This document shows, piece after piece, positions 33,090 through 44,373 of a DNA stretch of 64,000 nt. This stretch comes from Blumeriella jaapii (lineage: Eukaryota; Ascomycota; Leotiomycetes; Helotiales; Drepanopezizaceae). Position 1 is the stretch's first letter; the number at the start of each line of letters is the position of its first letter. The DNA is taken from the NCBI GenBank assembly GCA_009599575.1, contig VWND01000011.1, positions 744,001-808,000 of the forward strand, read 5' to 3'. The translations under genes were made by a program, and so were the position numbers. The notes beneath the pieces were generated by a model, which saw only the letters and a list, made by a program, of their open reading frames with translations, was not told where the DNA came from and did no database searches.

Positions 33090-34003
33090 TAACGGATTCG
33101 AATAACGTTAAATTCAAACTTTCGAATATTGATTTATAATTTAGCGTCAGCAAGCTTTTGGAACATTTTGAGAACGTATATGGCGTGTTTTAATAGGTCG
33201 AACGAATAAATAAAAATATTATTTAAATATGTAATATAAAGATCGTTTAAATAATCGAAGAAAACGTCGTTTATATAACGTTAGTAAATTGCGGGTTTGT
33301 TAGTAAAGCCAAAAAATAGCATTTTGCATTTATAAACGTCGTAACGCGTACGAAACGTCGTTAGTTTTTTACTAACGGAATCTATTCGAATTTTATAAAA
33401 AGTTTAACGAATATCGAACTTTGTAAAAATTCGCGCTTTCGAAAAACGAACAAAAATCTTATCGATAAAAAAAAAGAATAGCGATTTTTACGAATAACGT
33501 TATTAAAAATTCGATAATCGATACAAAAACGTAATAAACCGTCGGGTTTTTTAGCGAAAAGCATTAGAGCAGCGAAAAGAACGGTAAAAGATTTGATAAA
33601 ACTCTTATTAAAATTATTTTGCAAATAGGTTTTAACAATTTCGAATTTTGGAATCGATATTTTATACAAAAAAATATATTTCAGCTTTTTCTTTACTTAT
33701 AATAAGTTCGATCTTATAATCGTAAGGCCGGTGAAAAGCTAGCTCGTTATTGGCGGCTTTAGAAAATACGTATTCGAGGTTTTTGTTTTCCGGAAAAAAA
33801 AATTCGAAAGAAAATTTATTCGGAATTAGTTTTGCTAAGCTGATTAAAAAGGTCGAAATCGATATTTTATTAGTTTTGAAACGTTCGAAAAAACTGTAAG
33901 ATTGGGTTTTAAAAAAAGTGTTATACGTAAAATCGTTTAATCTTTTGTCGATTTCGTATAAAAAAATTAAAAACATTTCAATTGCTTTTTTTCTGAAGAT
34001 CAA
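33090..34003 (-). pseudogene. Reverse transcriptase relic of GypA copy 2
   Basis: The stretch before RT is open at 34003-33662 and holds ENKNLEYVFSKAANNELAFH and RPYDYKIELI, the usual spacer between protease and RT. RT itself is open at 33669-33382: YKISIPKFEIVKTYLQNNFN, LFAKKPDGLLRFCIDYRIFN, RKNRYSFFL. The catalytic box near 33245 reads ITYLNNIFIYS, so both Asp residues of Y-L-D-D have become Asn. Confidence 0.9.
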
Positions 34004-34531
34004 TTTAAAAGCGTGTATAATAATCTGGCAAATAGCGATTAAATAAGCAATAGGTTAAGAAACTCGTTTTCGAATTAATCGTTAAAAAGATTTAAAAAAA
34101 GGTTTGTTTGAATTATCGATTATATTAAGCTAAAAGGCTATCGCGGCGAAGGCTTTCCTTCGGTTTTTAATATAACTGTTTTTTGTAAAACGAAAAAGCT
34201 GTTTTGACGAAAAGAAAAAAGAAAATGAAAAAGAAATAACGGAAAAAAAATCGGCAGCCTGAAAAAATAATATAATTTCTTAAATTATTTTATTAGCGTC
34301 GCTAACGAAATTAGCATCGCGAATAAAATTCGACTTTTTTACGCTCCGCACAGCGTCGTAAATCTGCCATAATTAATTAAAATTTTTGTTACGTTTTACA
34401 GCGTCGTTTTAATATCGAAATTAAATTTTTCGAAAATGCAAATAAAAGATTTTAATACAACGAGCGTAAAAGGCTATGAAAAAATAAAACTTCGGCGAAT
34501 AAAACTTACGTTTATTACAATCTAATAAATT

Positions 34532-34720
34532 TTAATATTCGGCCAACCAAGCTTTTTTTATAATTATATTATAATTTCCGAGGTTAATAATTAAGAAAAA
34601 AATAAACGATTGTATTCGATTATTAATAATAAAATTGAAAAGCGTAAAATAAATAATTAAATGGCCACGAGCTTTATTATACCCTTTTACAAAAAAAAAA
34701 AGCCGGAAAAATTGAATCAA
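34532..34720 (-). pseudogene. Aspartic protease relic of GypA copy 2
   Basis: The open minus-strand segment contains GHLIIYFTLFNFIINNRIQS followed by NLGNYNIIIKKAWLAEY. This corresponds to the C-terminal half of a retroelement protease, where I-I-L-G-R-x-W-L is conserved; G-R has become K-K. The catalytic D-S/T-G near the start is not readable. The enzyme would have cleaved the Gag-Pol precursor. Confidence 0.75.
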
Positions 34721-34759
34721 AGGTTTTTTAAAAAAAAAAAAAAAAATTTGATCAGCGCC

Positions 34760-36544
34760 GAATCGATTAACGCATAACCGTTCGCTTTAAAATCGGCGAG
34801 CGCTTTTATTTTGTACGAAAAGCCATTTTTAATAAATATAATAAAAAATTAATTAATCGTTATTAAAAAGCTTTCGAACGTTAAAATAACGCATATCGCG
34901 TAATACGTTCAAAAAAAAAAGCTTTGCTTAAGCCTGGGCGTTTCTCCGGCTAGCAGAAAAGCTTTTAACTTTCTCGTATGCGTTTTAAAAGTCGTTTGAA
35001 AAAAGGTTTTTAGTTTTATTATTATTATCGAAAAACGAATTTTCGGCCGGTTCGACCTCGTTTACACTTACCAGCCTGAAAGAGTTTTTAAATAGAACCG
35101 AAAGTCGGTTCGTAAAAGGTCGTATAAACTGGCCTTTTTAAACTTTCTGATAATATAGAATAAAAAACGAGCGCTATCGTTGGTCCGATTGAGAAAAAAA
35201 ACGCCAAAAGGGGCGTTTTGGCGTGGAAAAAAAGAAAAAAACAGCAGAGGGCTGAAAAAAAGCTTATGAAACATTTGGACGACTTTCGTACGTACGATTT
35301 AATTCGTAGTACGTTTTAATTAAAAACCTACCATTTTGATAAATGGTTGATTTGATTAAAAAACGATTCGCGTATAAAATTCGTTTAGCCAACTGATTTT
35401 ATTTTTCTTATCGAACGGCGATAAGCCAATTTTTAAAAATCGTTGTACGCGTCCATTTCAAATGCAGCTTTTTTTGTAAACGCTTTAATATTTTATCGCG
35501 AAGGATATTTCGAAGTTATTTATCAGTCCGTATTTAAGCGTTCGCTGCGAAAATAGAAAATCGCAAATAAAATCGCTAAAACTCGTCGTACGTATTTTTT
35601 ACAAGCATTTTAAATTCGTTTTCCGTTTTTTAAACGTCGGAAAAGTCGGCCAGAAAATCGGCGATCTTTTTTATTAATTTTTCGGAAAATATAAAATCGG
35701 AACGGTTCAAAATACGCGGAATAAGAAACTCTTTTGCCACGCTTTCGGTTTAATCGAATATATAATTTTTACAAAATCGATCGCTAATAAAATAATCGTA
35801 ATAAAGTTCGAAATTGTCGAAAACTCTAGTTTTTCAGTAGCGTACTTTGTAATCTTTACTATTATTTAATTCAAACTTAAGATTCGAAACGCGCTTTATA
35901 CAAATTAGTCGAAAATTAGCAAATAAATAGAAATCATAGCGTTTAAAAAACGCGCTAAAATTTTCGCCGTTAAAGGGAAATTTAAAAAGAGTTCGCGAAA
36001 AGCGTGGAAATTAATTTGCAGCGTTTGTTAGTTAAAATAAAACGTTGCGAAAAAAAAAACAGCAAATTCGCGACTGGCAGAAGCACGTTCGATAAATTCT
36101 ATCAAACGCTTTAATTGAAAAATCTGTCGCAATCGTATAATTTTTAAAAATTATCGTTAACGTTTTTGCGCTTTTTTAAGCTGATTTTGTAAAAGTTTCA
36201 GCTAAATGCTTTCAGCGCTAGGCTGCAAGGAAAAAATGGCAAGCGAAATGGTTAGCGCTCTGCCTTTTTTTTGTTTTTTTTTCTTCGAAAGAAAAACTGT
36301 TTTTCAAAAAAAAAAGCTTTTGGGAAAGGCTGCTTTTTCGCTGATTAAAAAAAGGAAGGTTAAAATGTAATAGCAGAAGCTGAAAAGCTTTGCTAAAAAA
36401 AGATCGTTAAACAAAAGTCATCCTTCGCAAAATACGGAAATAAGCCTTTTTACGACCGGTCGATTATTTTAATGTAACTCGTAAAAAATTCGAAAAAAAA
36501 AATAGTTTACGCCGTCGCCAGCGTAGAAAAAAAGTTGTTAATAA
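34760..36544 (-). pseudogene. Gag relic of GypA copy 2
   Basis: Lies between protease and the 5' LTR. The clearest open part (35274-35068) includes FFSFFPRQNAPFGVFFLNRT and DSARFLFYIIRKFKKASLYD, matching copy 1 at 17723-17523. No zinc knuckle can be read in either copy. The remainder has frequent stops. Confidence 0.6.
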
Positions 36545-36808
36545 TATAACGATTTAATCAGTCGAAAGGCTGGAAGATTAATCAATTGGTCGCCGTGTTT
36601 ATATAATATAGAAAACGAGCTTTTGATTTTGTAACAAAAATATTCACTTATTATTAACAATTGCAAAAACAGAGATTGCTAAAAGGAAAAAGCTTTATAT
36701 ATATAAATAATTTCCACAGTTGATAAAAAACCCATCAGAAGACCAGGGAGCTTGCAGCTACACGTAGTTGCTGGGGTGACACGAGGGGCAAGAGAGTGAG
36801 TCGTTACA
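36545..36808 (-). repeat. GypA copy 2, right (5') LTR
   Basis: 264 bp, from TATAACGATTTAATCAG to GTGAGTCGTTACA. Near its right end it carries an extra AAGAGAGTG-like insertion relative to the copy 1 LTRs, and a related longer form is seen in copies 3 and 4. The LTR therefore exists in a short and a long version. Confidence 0.88.
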
Positions 36809-38005
36809 AAAGAATTTTTTTTTTTATAAAAAAAAACGTAAAAGCTTTAATGCAAAAACACGCCCAGTTATTAAAAATTACCGAAATCGCCAAAAAAACA
36901 ATTAGTTATTATTATTATTCATTTTTTTTGCAAAACTTATTAGCTTGGAAAGGCTTAATAAAAATATCGAAACTTTCGTATTAAAATTTACCGATATTGA
37001 AATTCAAAAACTACAAAATAAAATCGAAAATTTTATGCAATAGCAAAAAAAACTTTTTTATATTAACTCAGATAATAAAAACGATTAAAATAGCTTATAT
37101 AATAATTGTTTTTTTTAAAATGCGCGAAGCGATCAACTTCGCTAAGCTATCGTAAAAGTAATAGCTGCCTAATAGCAACTTTTTCGTGCTAGCGATTAAA
37201 ATCAGCGAAATATTAATTATAATAACGATTATTAAAAAAAAAAGGAAATTAACGCGGGATTTAAAATCGCGGTTATTAAAATAATAAAAGCAATTATTAA
37301 AACAAACCCCGTGGCTTTAAATATAAAATTTGTAATAATAAAAAAATATATTGCGAAAAACTTTATATTCGCTCGAAATGCAAAGCATTTAACTTTTATA
37401 TAAATCATAAAATTTGTTATTTAAATAAATACGAAGCGATTTGTTTCGAACCGGTGAAAGCAGAAATAAACTTTTTTAATAAAGCTGAAAATCAAAGCTA
37501 ATTAAATACTATTCGCTTAAAAATAAAAGGTACGAAATAAAACGATTGTTTGAAAAACAGAAAAAATACGAAAACGATTTTTATTAATAAAAAAGAAAAA
37601 ATTTCTAAAATCGTATTAATTGAAAAAAGAACCTTTACTTTAAATATAAGTAAAATTCAAATATATAGATAAAAAACAAATATATTTATTACTAATGTAA
37701 TTATCGCATTTGCAAATATTATAATTGTATAATTAAGCTAGCGAATTACTACAAAAAAGCAAAATGCTTTTGTTTTATTCTCTAAACCGATTAGTATAAA
37801 AAAAAACGTTAGGATCGAAAAAAAAAAGGATTTTGAATTCGAAAAAAAAAACCGATAAATTTTTTAAAAAAACGCTTATAATAAAAAAAATTAACGATAA
37901 TATAAAAAACATCGATACCGATACTCCGGTTTAAATTATTTAACAAAAACCAACTTTTAAACGCTTATTATTAATACGAAACGAAAAATAAATCGATAAA
38001 GGTAT
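36809..38005 (+). pseudogene. Unidentified decayed frame between two GypA copies
   Basis: Two plus-strand pieces look coding. About 36796-36984 has VKALMQKHAQLLKITEIAKK (its first codons lie in the GypA LTR, so that start is not real). About 37380-37500 has CKAFNFYINHKICYLNKYEA and CFEPVKAEINFFNKAE, with three spaced Cys. From 37600 to 38005 I see no coherent frame. The Cys spacing suggests a metal-binding segment of a TE protein, but the family is not recognised. Both sides are bounded by GypA LTRs in the same orientation. Confidence 0.4.
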
Positions 38006-38271
38006 TATAACGATTTAATCAGTCGGAGGGCTGGAAGATCAGTCAACTGGTCGCCGTGTTCATATGGTATAAAAAACGAACCTTTGGTTTTGTAACAAAA
38101 TATTTATTTAGAATTAATAATTGCAAAAAGCAAAGGTGCTAAAAAGAAAATGTTTTATATATATGAATAGGTTTTACAGTTGATGGGAGATTTATTAGAA
38201 AACCAGGGAGCTTGCAGTTATACGCAGCTGCTGGAGTGATACGAAAGGTGGCAAAAAAGTAAGTCGTTATA
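38006..38271 (-). repeat. GypA copy 3, 3' LTR
   Basis: 266 bp, the long version of the LTR, carrying GGTGGCAAAAAAGTAAG near the right end. The first 90 bp retain CpA (for example GATCAGTCAACTGG), while the rest is more mutated. Confidence 0.85.
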
Positions 38272-38512
38272 TTATTTTCTCGTTCGAAAAAAGCGCGCTT
38301 TCGAGCTTTTATTTATTGATACGTCGTTATTTAAGTAATCGTACGAATCTAAATTTTCGGATTACGTTTTTAGTCAGTTTATAAGTTTTGCAGAGGAACC
38401 GGGAAGCTTTTTATACGCCAAATGAAAGTCGCGTATTTTCAGAAAAGCGTATATAAAGTCTGACGCGGGGTATTACGTGAGATTTTTATTTAAGCTTGTT
38501 AAAAGTTTTGTT

Positions 38513-38794
38513 TTAAAAGGTTTTTCGCTGCATTCGATAAGCGATTAATTTTTCGATTTCGTATTTAAATTTATTAATTAAATTAATAGATTTAGAAATT
38601 GAATTAATCTGATTTAGAAGCGCGTTGTTAGTTGTTTTACGCAGTCGATTAGCGTAGAAAACTGGATGTACGTTTATAATATTAAAAAAATTTAGCTTAA
38701 AAGCGCTGTCGAAAATTTTGGTTATAATTTTAAAAAGGCCGTTTATAGGATTATCGAGCTTGCGAAAAGGCCGAAAGGTCGGAAATGGACGCAT
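38513..38794 (-). pseudogene. Integrase C-terminal relic of GypA copy 3
   Basis: 93 open codons equivalent to 31190-30909, including the SH3-like region and the tail ending YRMQRKTF. Kept open by chance; no core domain is present in this fragment. Confidence 0.85.
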
Positions 38795-39224
38795 ATCGAG
38801 TTATACGTAATCGCTAATATTAAAATCGATCGCGCGGCGAGATTTATTCGCATTTTTTTTTATTTTGTCGTAGGCTTGTTAAAAGTACGATTTGGCGAAG
38901 TTTCAGGCGTCGTAATAGCGGCGAGCGTACGCATAAGCTTCGTTTGCGTTTAGTTTATATAAAAGATTGGAAAAAAAAGTATCGAGCTTCTAATTTTAAT
39001 TAATATAAGAAATATAATCGTATATAATTTCAAAAAATGAAAGGCCATTTAGACTTTCGTCAAAAAAAATTATTTAAGCGAAATTTATTATTAGAAAAAA
39101 TTCGCTTTAATCGTTTTAATAAAAGTTTACGAAAGATCGAAAGCGTTTTTGCAAATATTAATTGTAAATCTCGGTTTGGCCGTCGGTTTCGGGATAGTAA
39201 TAGTAATAGTAGTATTAATTAACG

Positions 39225-39360
39225 TCTAGCGGAGTGCAGCCGAGAGGCTGCCCTCCTAGGACCTCCCAAAGGGTACGGAAACGTGCTAAGCTAAGAAATT
39301 AAATACAAATTACGACTCCGAAAGCAGTTCGTATTAATACAGCTAAAGCTGCTATCGACT
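39225..39360 (-). other. LINE copy 1: 3' UTR with hairpin, spared from RIP
   Basis: About 135 bp with normal composition, alignable with 50530-50660 of copy 2. Near the 3' end GCAGCC-GAGA-GGCTGC forms a perfect 6-bp stem with a four-base loop. In LINEs such 3' structures are often what the reverse transcriptase binds. Confidence 0.7.
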
Positions 39361-39726
39361 ACGCTTTTCGCCGCTTTTTACGATAATCCGTCAATGAAAA
39401 ATATAAGCGTAAAGCCTAAAGAAAAGCCCAAAAAATATATATACGGCACCGATTAAAATATAATTTGTCGGTTGCGTGAAAACGCATAATAATATAACCA
39501 ATAGGCCGAAAAAAAAAAAAAAAGCAGTATTTAAATATCCGAATTTAAAAACCAATAGCTAAAAACAAGCTTGCGCTTATTAAAATAAAAAAGCATTCGT
39601 TATATAAATATATATAATAATATTCGCTCCGCTATAACGTCGCTTCGCGCGGCCGTACGCAGTTTATTTTATTCGAATTGCATTCGATTAAAATAAATAA
39701 TATACGTATAGCAAAATTGGTTATAT

Positions 39727-39933
39727 TTAAAAAACTGTAATAATAACGCGTAAAAACGTTACAAAATCTTTTGGCTCGTAAAGCAGATTTTTAAAAAATA
39801 TTACGGTTTTTCGCTCGGTTCGGAAAAAAGCGTTTAGTCGAGTTTTTTTAAGCCAATTAAAAAAACGTTTGATCGCGCGGCGGCATAGTATTAAATATAA
39901 TAAAATCTTAAGCTTTTTGCATTTACAACGCAA
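39727..39933 (-). pseudogene. LINE copy 1: C-terminal Cys-rich segment
   Basis: An open minus-strand stretch begins MRCKCKKLKILLYLILCRRA and continues RFFNWLKKTRLNAFFRTERK. The C-x-C...H/L...C pattern followed by a basic region is typical of the end of Tad1-group ORF2 proteins, after RNase H. Copy 2 has the same segment at about 49925-50110. Confidence 0.75.
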
Positions 39934-41529
39934 TTCGGCGTCGGTATAATTATATTTAACGTAATATTATTCGTAATTTTTATAAATAATTTTGATCGTT
40001 AAATAATAATAAAACAATCGTTTCGGCATATCGAATTCCGGCAAAAATTTAATTGCGTAAATCGAATTTTACCGTTTATAATTTCGTAAAAGCTTTCTGC
40101 TAGTTGTTTTTTATTAGCGGCTTCGATGCGAATTTCGTATTTTTTTAAAATCGAAGCGTATTTTATTTATAATCGGTTCGGACGCAAAACTTTTATTTTA
40201 AAAAATCTTTTTTGTATTCGCATTTGCTAATTTATCGGCGGCTTCGTTGCTTTCGATACTTATATAACCCGATGCTTATTTGATTTTTACGTCGTATGTT
40301 TCTATCACTTTTTAATAAGCCAAAAAAGCTTATTAAAAAAAAAAAAAGTATTTCGCGTATTTTCTAAATTATTAAAATATTATCGATATATATTTATAGC
40401 TTTTTGCGTACGCATCTCGGCTAATATAATCGCAGCCTTTTACAAGCCTTTTTATACTCTTATCGCTTTTGCGTCGAAAACGTAAAAGTAATCGTTTATC
40501 GAGCCGTATTTAAACGCTATTTGCCTGCGGTTTTAATATATAACGTATTCGTAGCTTACGAAATAAGCGCCGTTTTTATATTTTTCGCAGCAGCTATCCG
40601 AAAATATCGTAACGTTTTCGAGAAATAATTCTGTTTTATTATTTTTTAAAATTTTCCGCGGCTTTTTTTTTTAACGCTTATAATAAAATCGATACGGCTG
40701 CCGGGCGAAAAAAATACGAAAAAACTAATTTAAATCGTAGAATTTATAAAAAAATATCGCCGAAACGTTAAATCTTCGTTTTAGCGGCTATATATATGCT
40801 CGCGTATTTGCTTCGAAAAATTATTAAAATAAAAATACGTTAAAAATCAAAAAATGCGCTTCGTTTACGATTTGCAATTTTATCGCAAAACGTGCTTTGG
40901 CTTTTTTTAAAGCCGCGTTTGCGAAAAAAAAGCTTGCGTTTCGTATTATTATAATAACAAAAATAATACGCTATATAAAAAATATTTTTCGTACGGCCAA
41001 AATAATAATTTTTTATATTAAATCGATATAACCGCCGAAACGAATATTAATTTAATTATTTCGTCCGGTTCGGCGTCCAAATTTCGTACGGCTTGCGTAT
41101 TAAATTTCGGTTTTAAATAATATCGAAAAAAAAACACAAATAATTATTATTTTTCGCAGCGCGCTAATCGAAAAGCTATTATTAATTCGGCCGAAGCTTC
41201 TGATATATTACGCCGCTTATCGTGTTTTGCTTACGCGTTTTTTAACGTATCGTTTAAAAATAAATTTTCGATCGAATTAAACTTTTAGCCAGCGCAGCGC
41301 GGATTGCTCGCTTTTTTTCGCTGTAATAATATAAAAAATCGTAATTTTATCGTCGATTATAATCGGAAAAGCGTAATTATTGTTTTGTATAATAATATAT
41401 ATTATTTCGATTTTTTTCGGCGCGAAAGCGATTTTATATTCGTTTTTTTATTCGAAAATATCGCGAACGTTTTTCGCAAATAATTCGATATTATCGTTTA
41501 AATTATATAAAATACGATAAATTAATATA

Positions 41530-42600
41530 TCGTTTACGTATTTAAAACGAAAAGTAAAATTTTAATTAAGTAATTTTATTAAATATAATATATATAAAAC
41601 CGGAAAAAGTAGCGACTTTTAAAAAATACCGCAGTAAACGTAATTAAAATCGGTGATTTTTTTTTTCGAATCGTATTTTATATTCGTTTTTCCGTAAAAA
41701 AACGATTTAATTAATATAAAAAAAAAAAAAAAAAAGCTATTATTTTTTGCTCGATTATTTTTTTTAAATAAACGTCGGATTAAAACGGCGTCGAACGCGC
41801 TTTGCACGTTTAAAATAATAATCGTAATATATTTTTTTGCGACGAACGCAATTTCGATATCGGCCGTAAAATACGCTGCCAAATCGAAAGCAAAGCGTTT
41901 CGGAAAAGCGCTTTTATATTATAAGCTAAGTAGATCGGTCGTAAGCGCTGTTTAAACGATTTTGCTAACGATAATTTTTTCGAAACTTTTAAATATACAA
42001 AAAAAAAAAAAAGCGATCGGGCGCTACGAACGTAAAAAAAATTTATTTCGTTTGCTAATTTTAATTAATATAGCTATTTCGGCCAGTTTTCAAAAAGTCG
42101 GAAAATAATTCGTTGCGAAGCAGCGGTTAAACAAATTATATATAGCGATTTTGATTTCTTTTTAATAAGCTTTTAAAAGTTTTACCGTAATCCGGTTAAT
42201 GCCCGGAAAAATGCTAATAATTCCGATATAATATTTTTTTATTTTTTCGAACGATACGAAATTTGCTTAAAAAAAATGGCCCGATTTTGTTTATTCGGTA
42301 AAAGAATTTTAATCGAAATCGTCGATAGCTAAAAAGCGGCCAAATACTTCGTTTTTTAAAGTATTAGCTTTATTTCTAATATTTTTAATTATAATACTAT
42401 TTATTATTAATAAAAAAGCTTTAAAATTCGTAGTTATTCGATGCTAGCCTATTATTTTGTATAACTTTTCGTTATTATCGATTTCGTTAATAAGTTTTCG
42501 CTAATAATCTTTTTTCGCTTTGCGCATTATAGCGAAAAACTGCCTGGTTTTTTCGAAAATTTCACCGTCGTATATTATTCTGCGTGCTTGCAAATATTTG
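41530..42600 (-). pseudogene. LINE copy 1: reverse transcriptase relic
   Basis: The open stretch 41882-41619 reads FTADIEIAFVAKKYITIIIL, NVQSAFDAVLIRRLFKK and NRAKNN, then KSFFYGKTNIKYDSKKK, matching the RT palm of Tad1-like LINEs. The catalytic box near 41535 reads YVNDILI, with Asp to Asn. It contains a run of A/T expanded near 41720. Confidence 0.88.
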
Positions 42601-42623
42601 TTTTTGTTTTTTTAATATTCGTC

Positions 42624-43305
42624 AAAAATATTCATTTAAAATCAATAACTGCAAAAGGCAGAAATTGCTAAGAAAAAAGAATCTTATATATATGAATAAT
42701 GTTTATAATTGATAGGAAGACCTATTAGAAGACCAAAAAGCTTGCAGCTATACGTAGTTGCTGGAATGATACGAGAAATGGCAAAAAAGTAAATCGTTAT
42801 AGTATTTCTTCGTTCGAAAAAAGCGCGCTTTCGAGCTTTTATTTATTGGTACGTCGTTATTTAAATAATCGTACGAATCCAAACTTTCGGAATACGCTTT
42901 CAGCCAATTTATAAATTTTGCAAAAGGACCGGAAAGCTTTTTATACGCCAAATGAAAGTCGCGCACTTTCAAAAAAGCGTATATAAAGTTAAACGCGGAA
43001 TATTACGTAAAATTTTTATTTAAGCTTATTTAAAAAGCTTTGTATTAAAAGGTTTTCTGCTGCATTCGATAAGCGATTAATTTTTCGATTTCGTATTTAA
43101 GCTTATTAATTATATTAATAAATTCAGGGGCTGGATTAACCTGACTTAAAAGCGCGTCGTTAGCTGTTTTACGCAATCGATTAGCGTAAAAAACTGGATA
43201 TACGTTTATGATATTAAAAAAGTTTAGCTTAAAAGCGTTATCGAAAATTTTAGCTATAATTTTAAAAAAGCCGTTTATAAAATTGTCGAGTTTGCGAAAA
43301 GGTCG
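42624..43305 (-). mobile_element. GypA copy 4: fragment with partial 3' LTR and integrase end
   Basis: A 5'-clipped LTR (42624-42801) is followed by the same post-integrase and integrase C-terminal sequence as copies 1-3. It stops at GCGAAAAGGTCG, where the GypB LTR starts (43306). The open stretch 42972-42748 (FHLAYKKLSGPFAKFINWLK) continues into the LTR and is chimeric at its end. Confidence 0.85.
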
Positions 43306-43719
43306 TGTAAGAATTAAAAAGCAGGGAAATACTAGTTCAGATAATAAAGCTCAGATAAAATTAGATTAATAATCAAACTGATTTTTATTTTTTACATTTC
43401 TAATAAAAAGCGCCTATAAATACAAAAGAAAGAATAAAGCCTTCGAGAAAAGTATTTCTCAGAAAACCAGGCGAATCTTATTTAATATACTTTTTCAGCT
43501 TTTATCCCGATCTTTTTTCAATTCTTTTTAATATAATTTCAATAACTGGTTTTTTAGCAATTATTTTTATAAAATGTTTTATTTAAATATTAATTTTAGC
43601 TTTTATAATATTATCCGGCCCTTACGGCCTATCCGCAAAAATTATTATTCGAAAATTAATAAAAAACAAAAAGTTTTAGCGAATTATTTGATTTATACAC
43701 GTGATATTGGTTTTTAATA
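43306..43719 (-). repeat. GypB copy 2, left (3') LTR
   Basis: 414 bp from TGTAAGAATTAAAAAGCAG to GGTTTTTAATA. The right end, TTTTTAATA, is the RIP-type version of TTCCTGACA in copy 1. Just inside lies TTACTTTTTTTTTT, which on the element strand is an A/G polypurine tract. Confidence 0.88.
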
Positions 43720-44342
43720 TTACTTTTTTTTTTAGGCTTTTGGTTTTTAAAAGCGATTAATTTTTTTGTACGTATGCTTTCGTATATAACATGCGTTACG
43801 CTTTCGAAATAATATACGGTTTCTTTCGTTTTCGGTCGTAAATTATAACTATTTTTTTCGCTTTCGGTCGTAAATTATAATTGTTTTGCTATTTTGTTTT
43901 TTTTGTTTTCGATAACGCTCGCATTTTCGTTTTGAAAAGCTTTTTTTTTTAAATGATCGCAATTTTCCTGTTTAATTTTTTTTTTTTTTTTTTCTATTTT
44001 TTTTTTAGCTTTTTTTTTTTTTAATTAATTGCTTTTCGCCGCGTTCGCCGCGAATTTTTAAAATACTTTTAATTTTTATTTGCTTTCGGTATATACGTTT
44101 AATTTTACGCGAAAGTATTATAACGGCCTTTCTCTTTTGCGTTTTCGAACTTTTTAGCGTAAAATACAACCGTTGTAAAACTTCGCATATTTAATGTTTT
44201 TTTATAAATTTTTTAAATTTTTATTCGGATTCGTTTTTAATTAGCTATAAGTTTTTGCCCTACGCGCCGCCGAAGCGCAAACCTTTTTTTCGGGTCTTAA
44301 CGATTTTATAAATCGTTTCGATACCTGCTATCGCCGCTGCCG
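43720..44342. pseudogene. GypB copy 2: 3' untranslated and alanine-rich region, left part
   Basis: 43720-44080 is AT-rich without a frame and contains a near-duplicate TTTTCGGTCGTAAATTATAA (43841 and 43864) and long T runs. From about 44080 it matches 10565-10830 of copy 1. It ends with CTATCGCCGCTGCCG, the target duplication of the LINE. Confidence 0.6.
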
Positions 44343-44373
44343 CATCCTTCACAACATACACGGATTCTACTTT

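Larger units (their letters stand above)
30699..36808 (-). mobile_element. GypA copy 2: Ty3/Gypsy retrotransposon lacking the 3' LTR
   Basis: Same structure as GypA copy 1 and closely alignable over the whole length, but the left end is cut within the sequence that follows integrase (copy 1 equivalent about 13154), so the 3' LTR is absent. The right (5') LTR is present at 36545-36808. This copy has the longest open fragments of the family and gives the best reading of protease, RT and integrase. Confidence 0.9.
38006..39196 (-). mobile_element. GypA copy 3: fragment with 3' LTR and integrase end
   Basis: The LTR at 38006-38271 (TATAACGATTTAATCAG to AAGTCGTTATA) is followed by the integrase C-terminal region, open on the minus strand at 38794-38513 (FRKLDNPINGLFKIITKIFD, NVHPVFYANRLRKTTNNAL). 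Similarity to GypA stops at about 39196, where the 3' tail of a LINE begins. The rest of the element is absent. Confidence 0.88.
39197..42623 (-). mobile_element. LINE copy 1: 5'-truncated Tad1-like non-LTR retrotransposon
   Basis: On the minus strand it runs from the RT domain (right) through RNase H and a Cys-rich C-terminus to a 3' UTR and an ATTACT-type repeat tail at 39197-39220. The sequence is collinear with LINE copy 2 from its position about 47257 to its end. The right end at 42623 is a truncation, next to a truncated GypA LTR. Such 5' truncation is usual for LINEs. No target duplication is visible. Confidence 0.9.
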
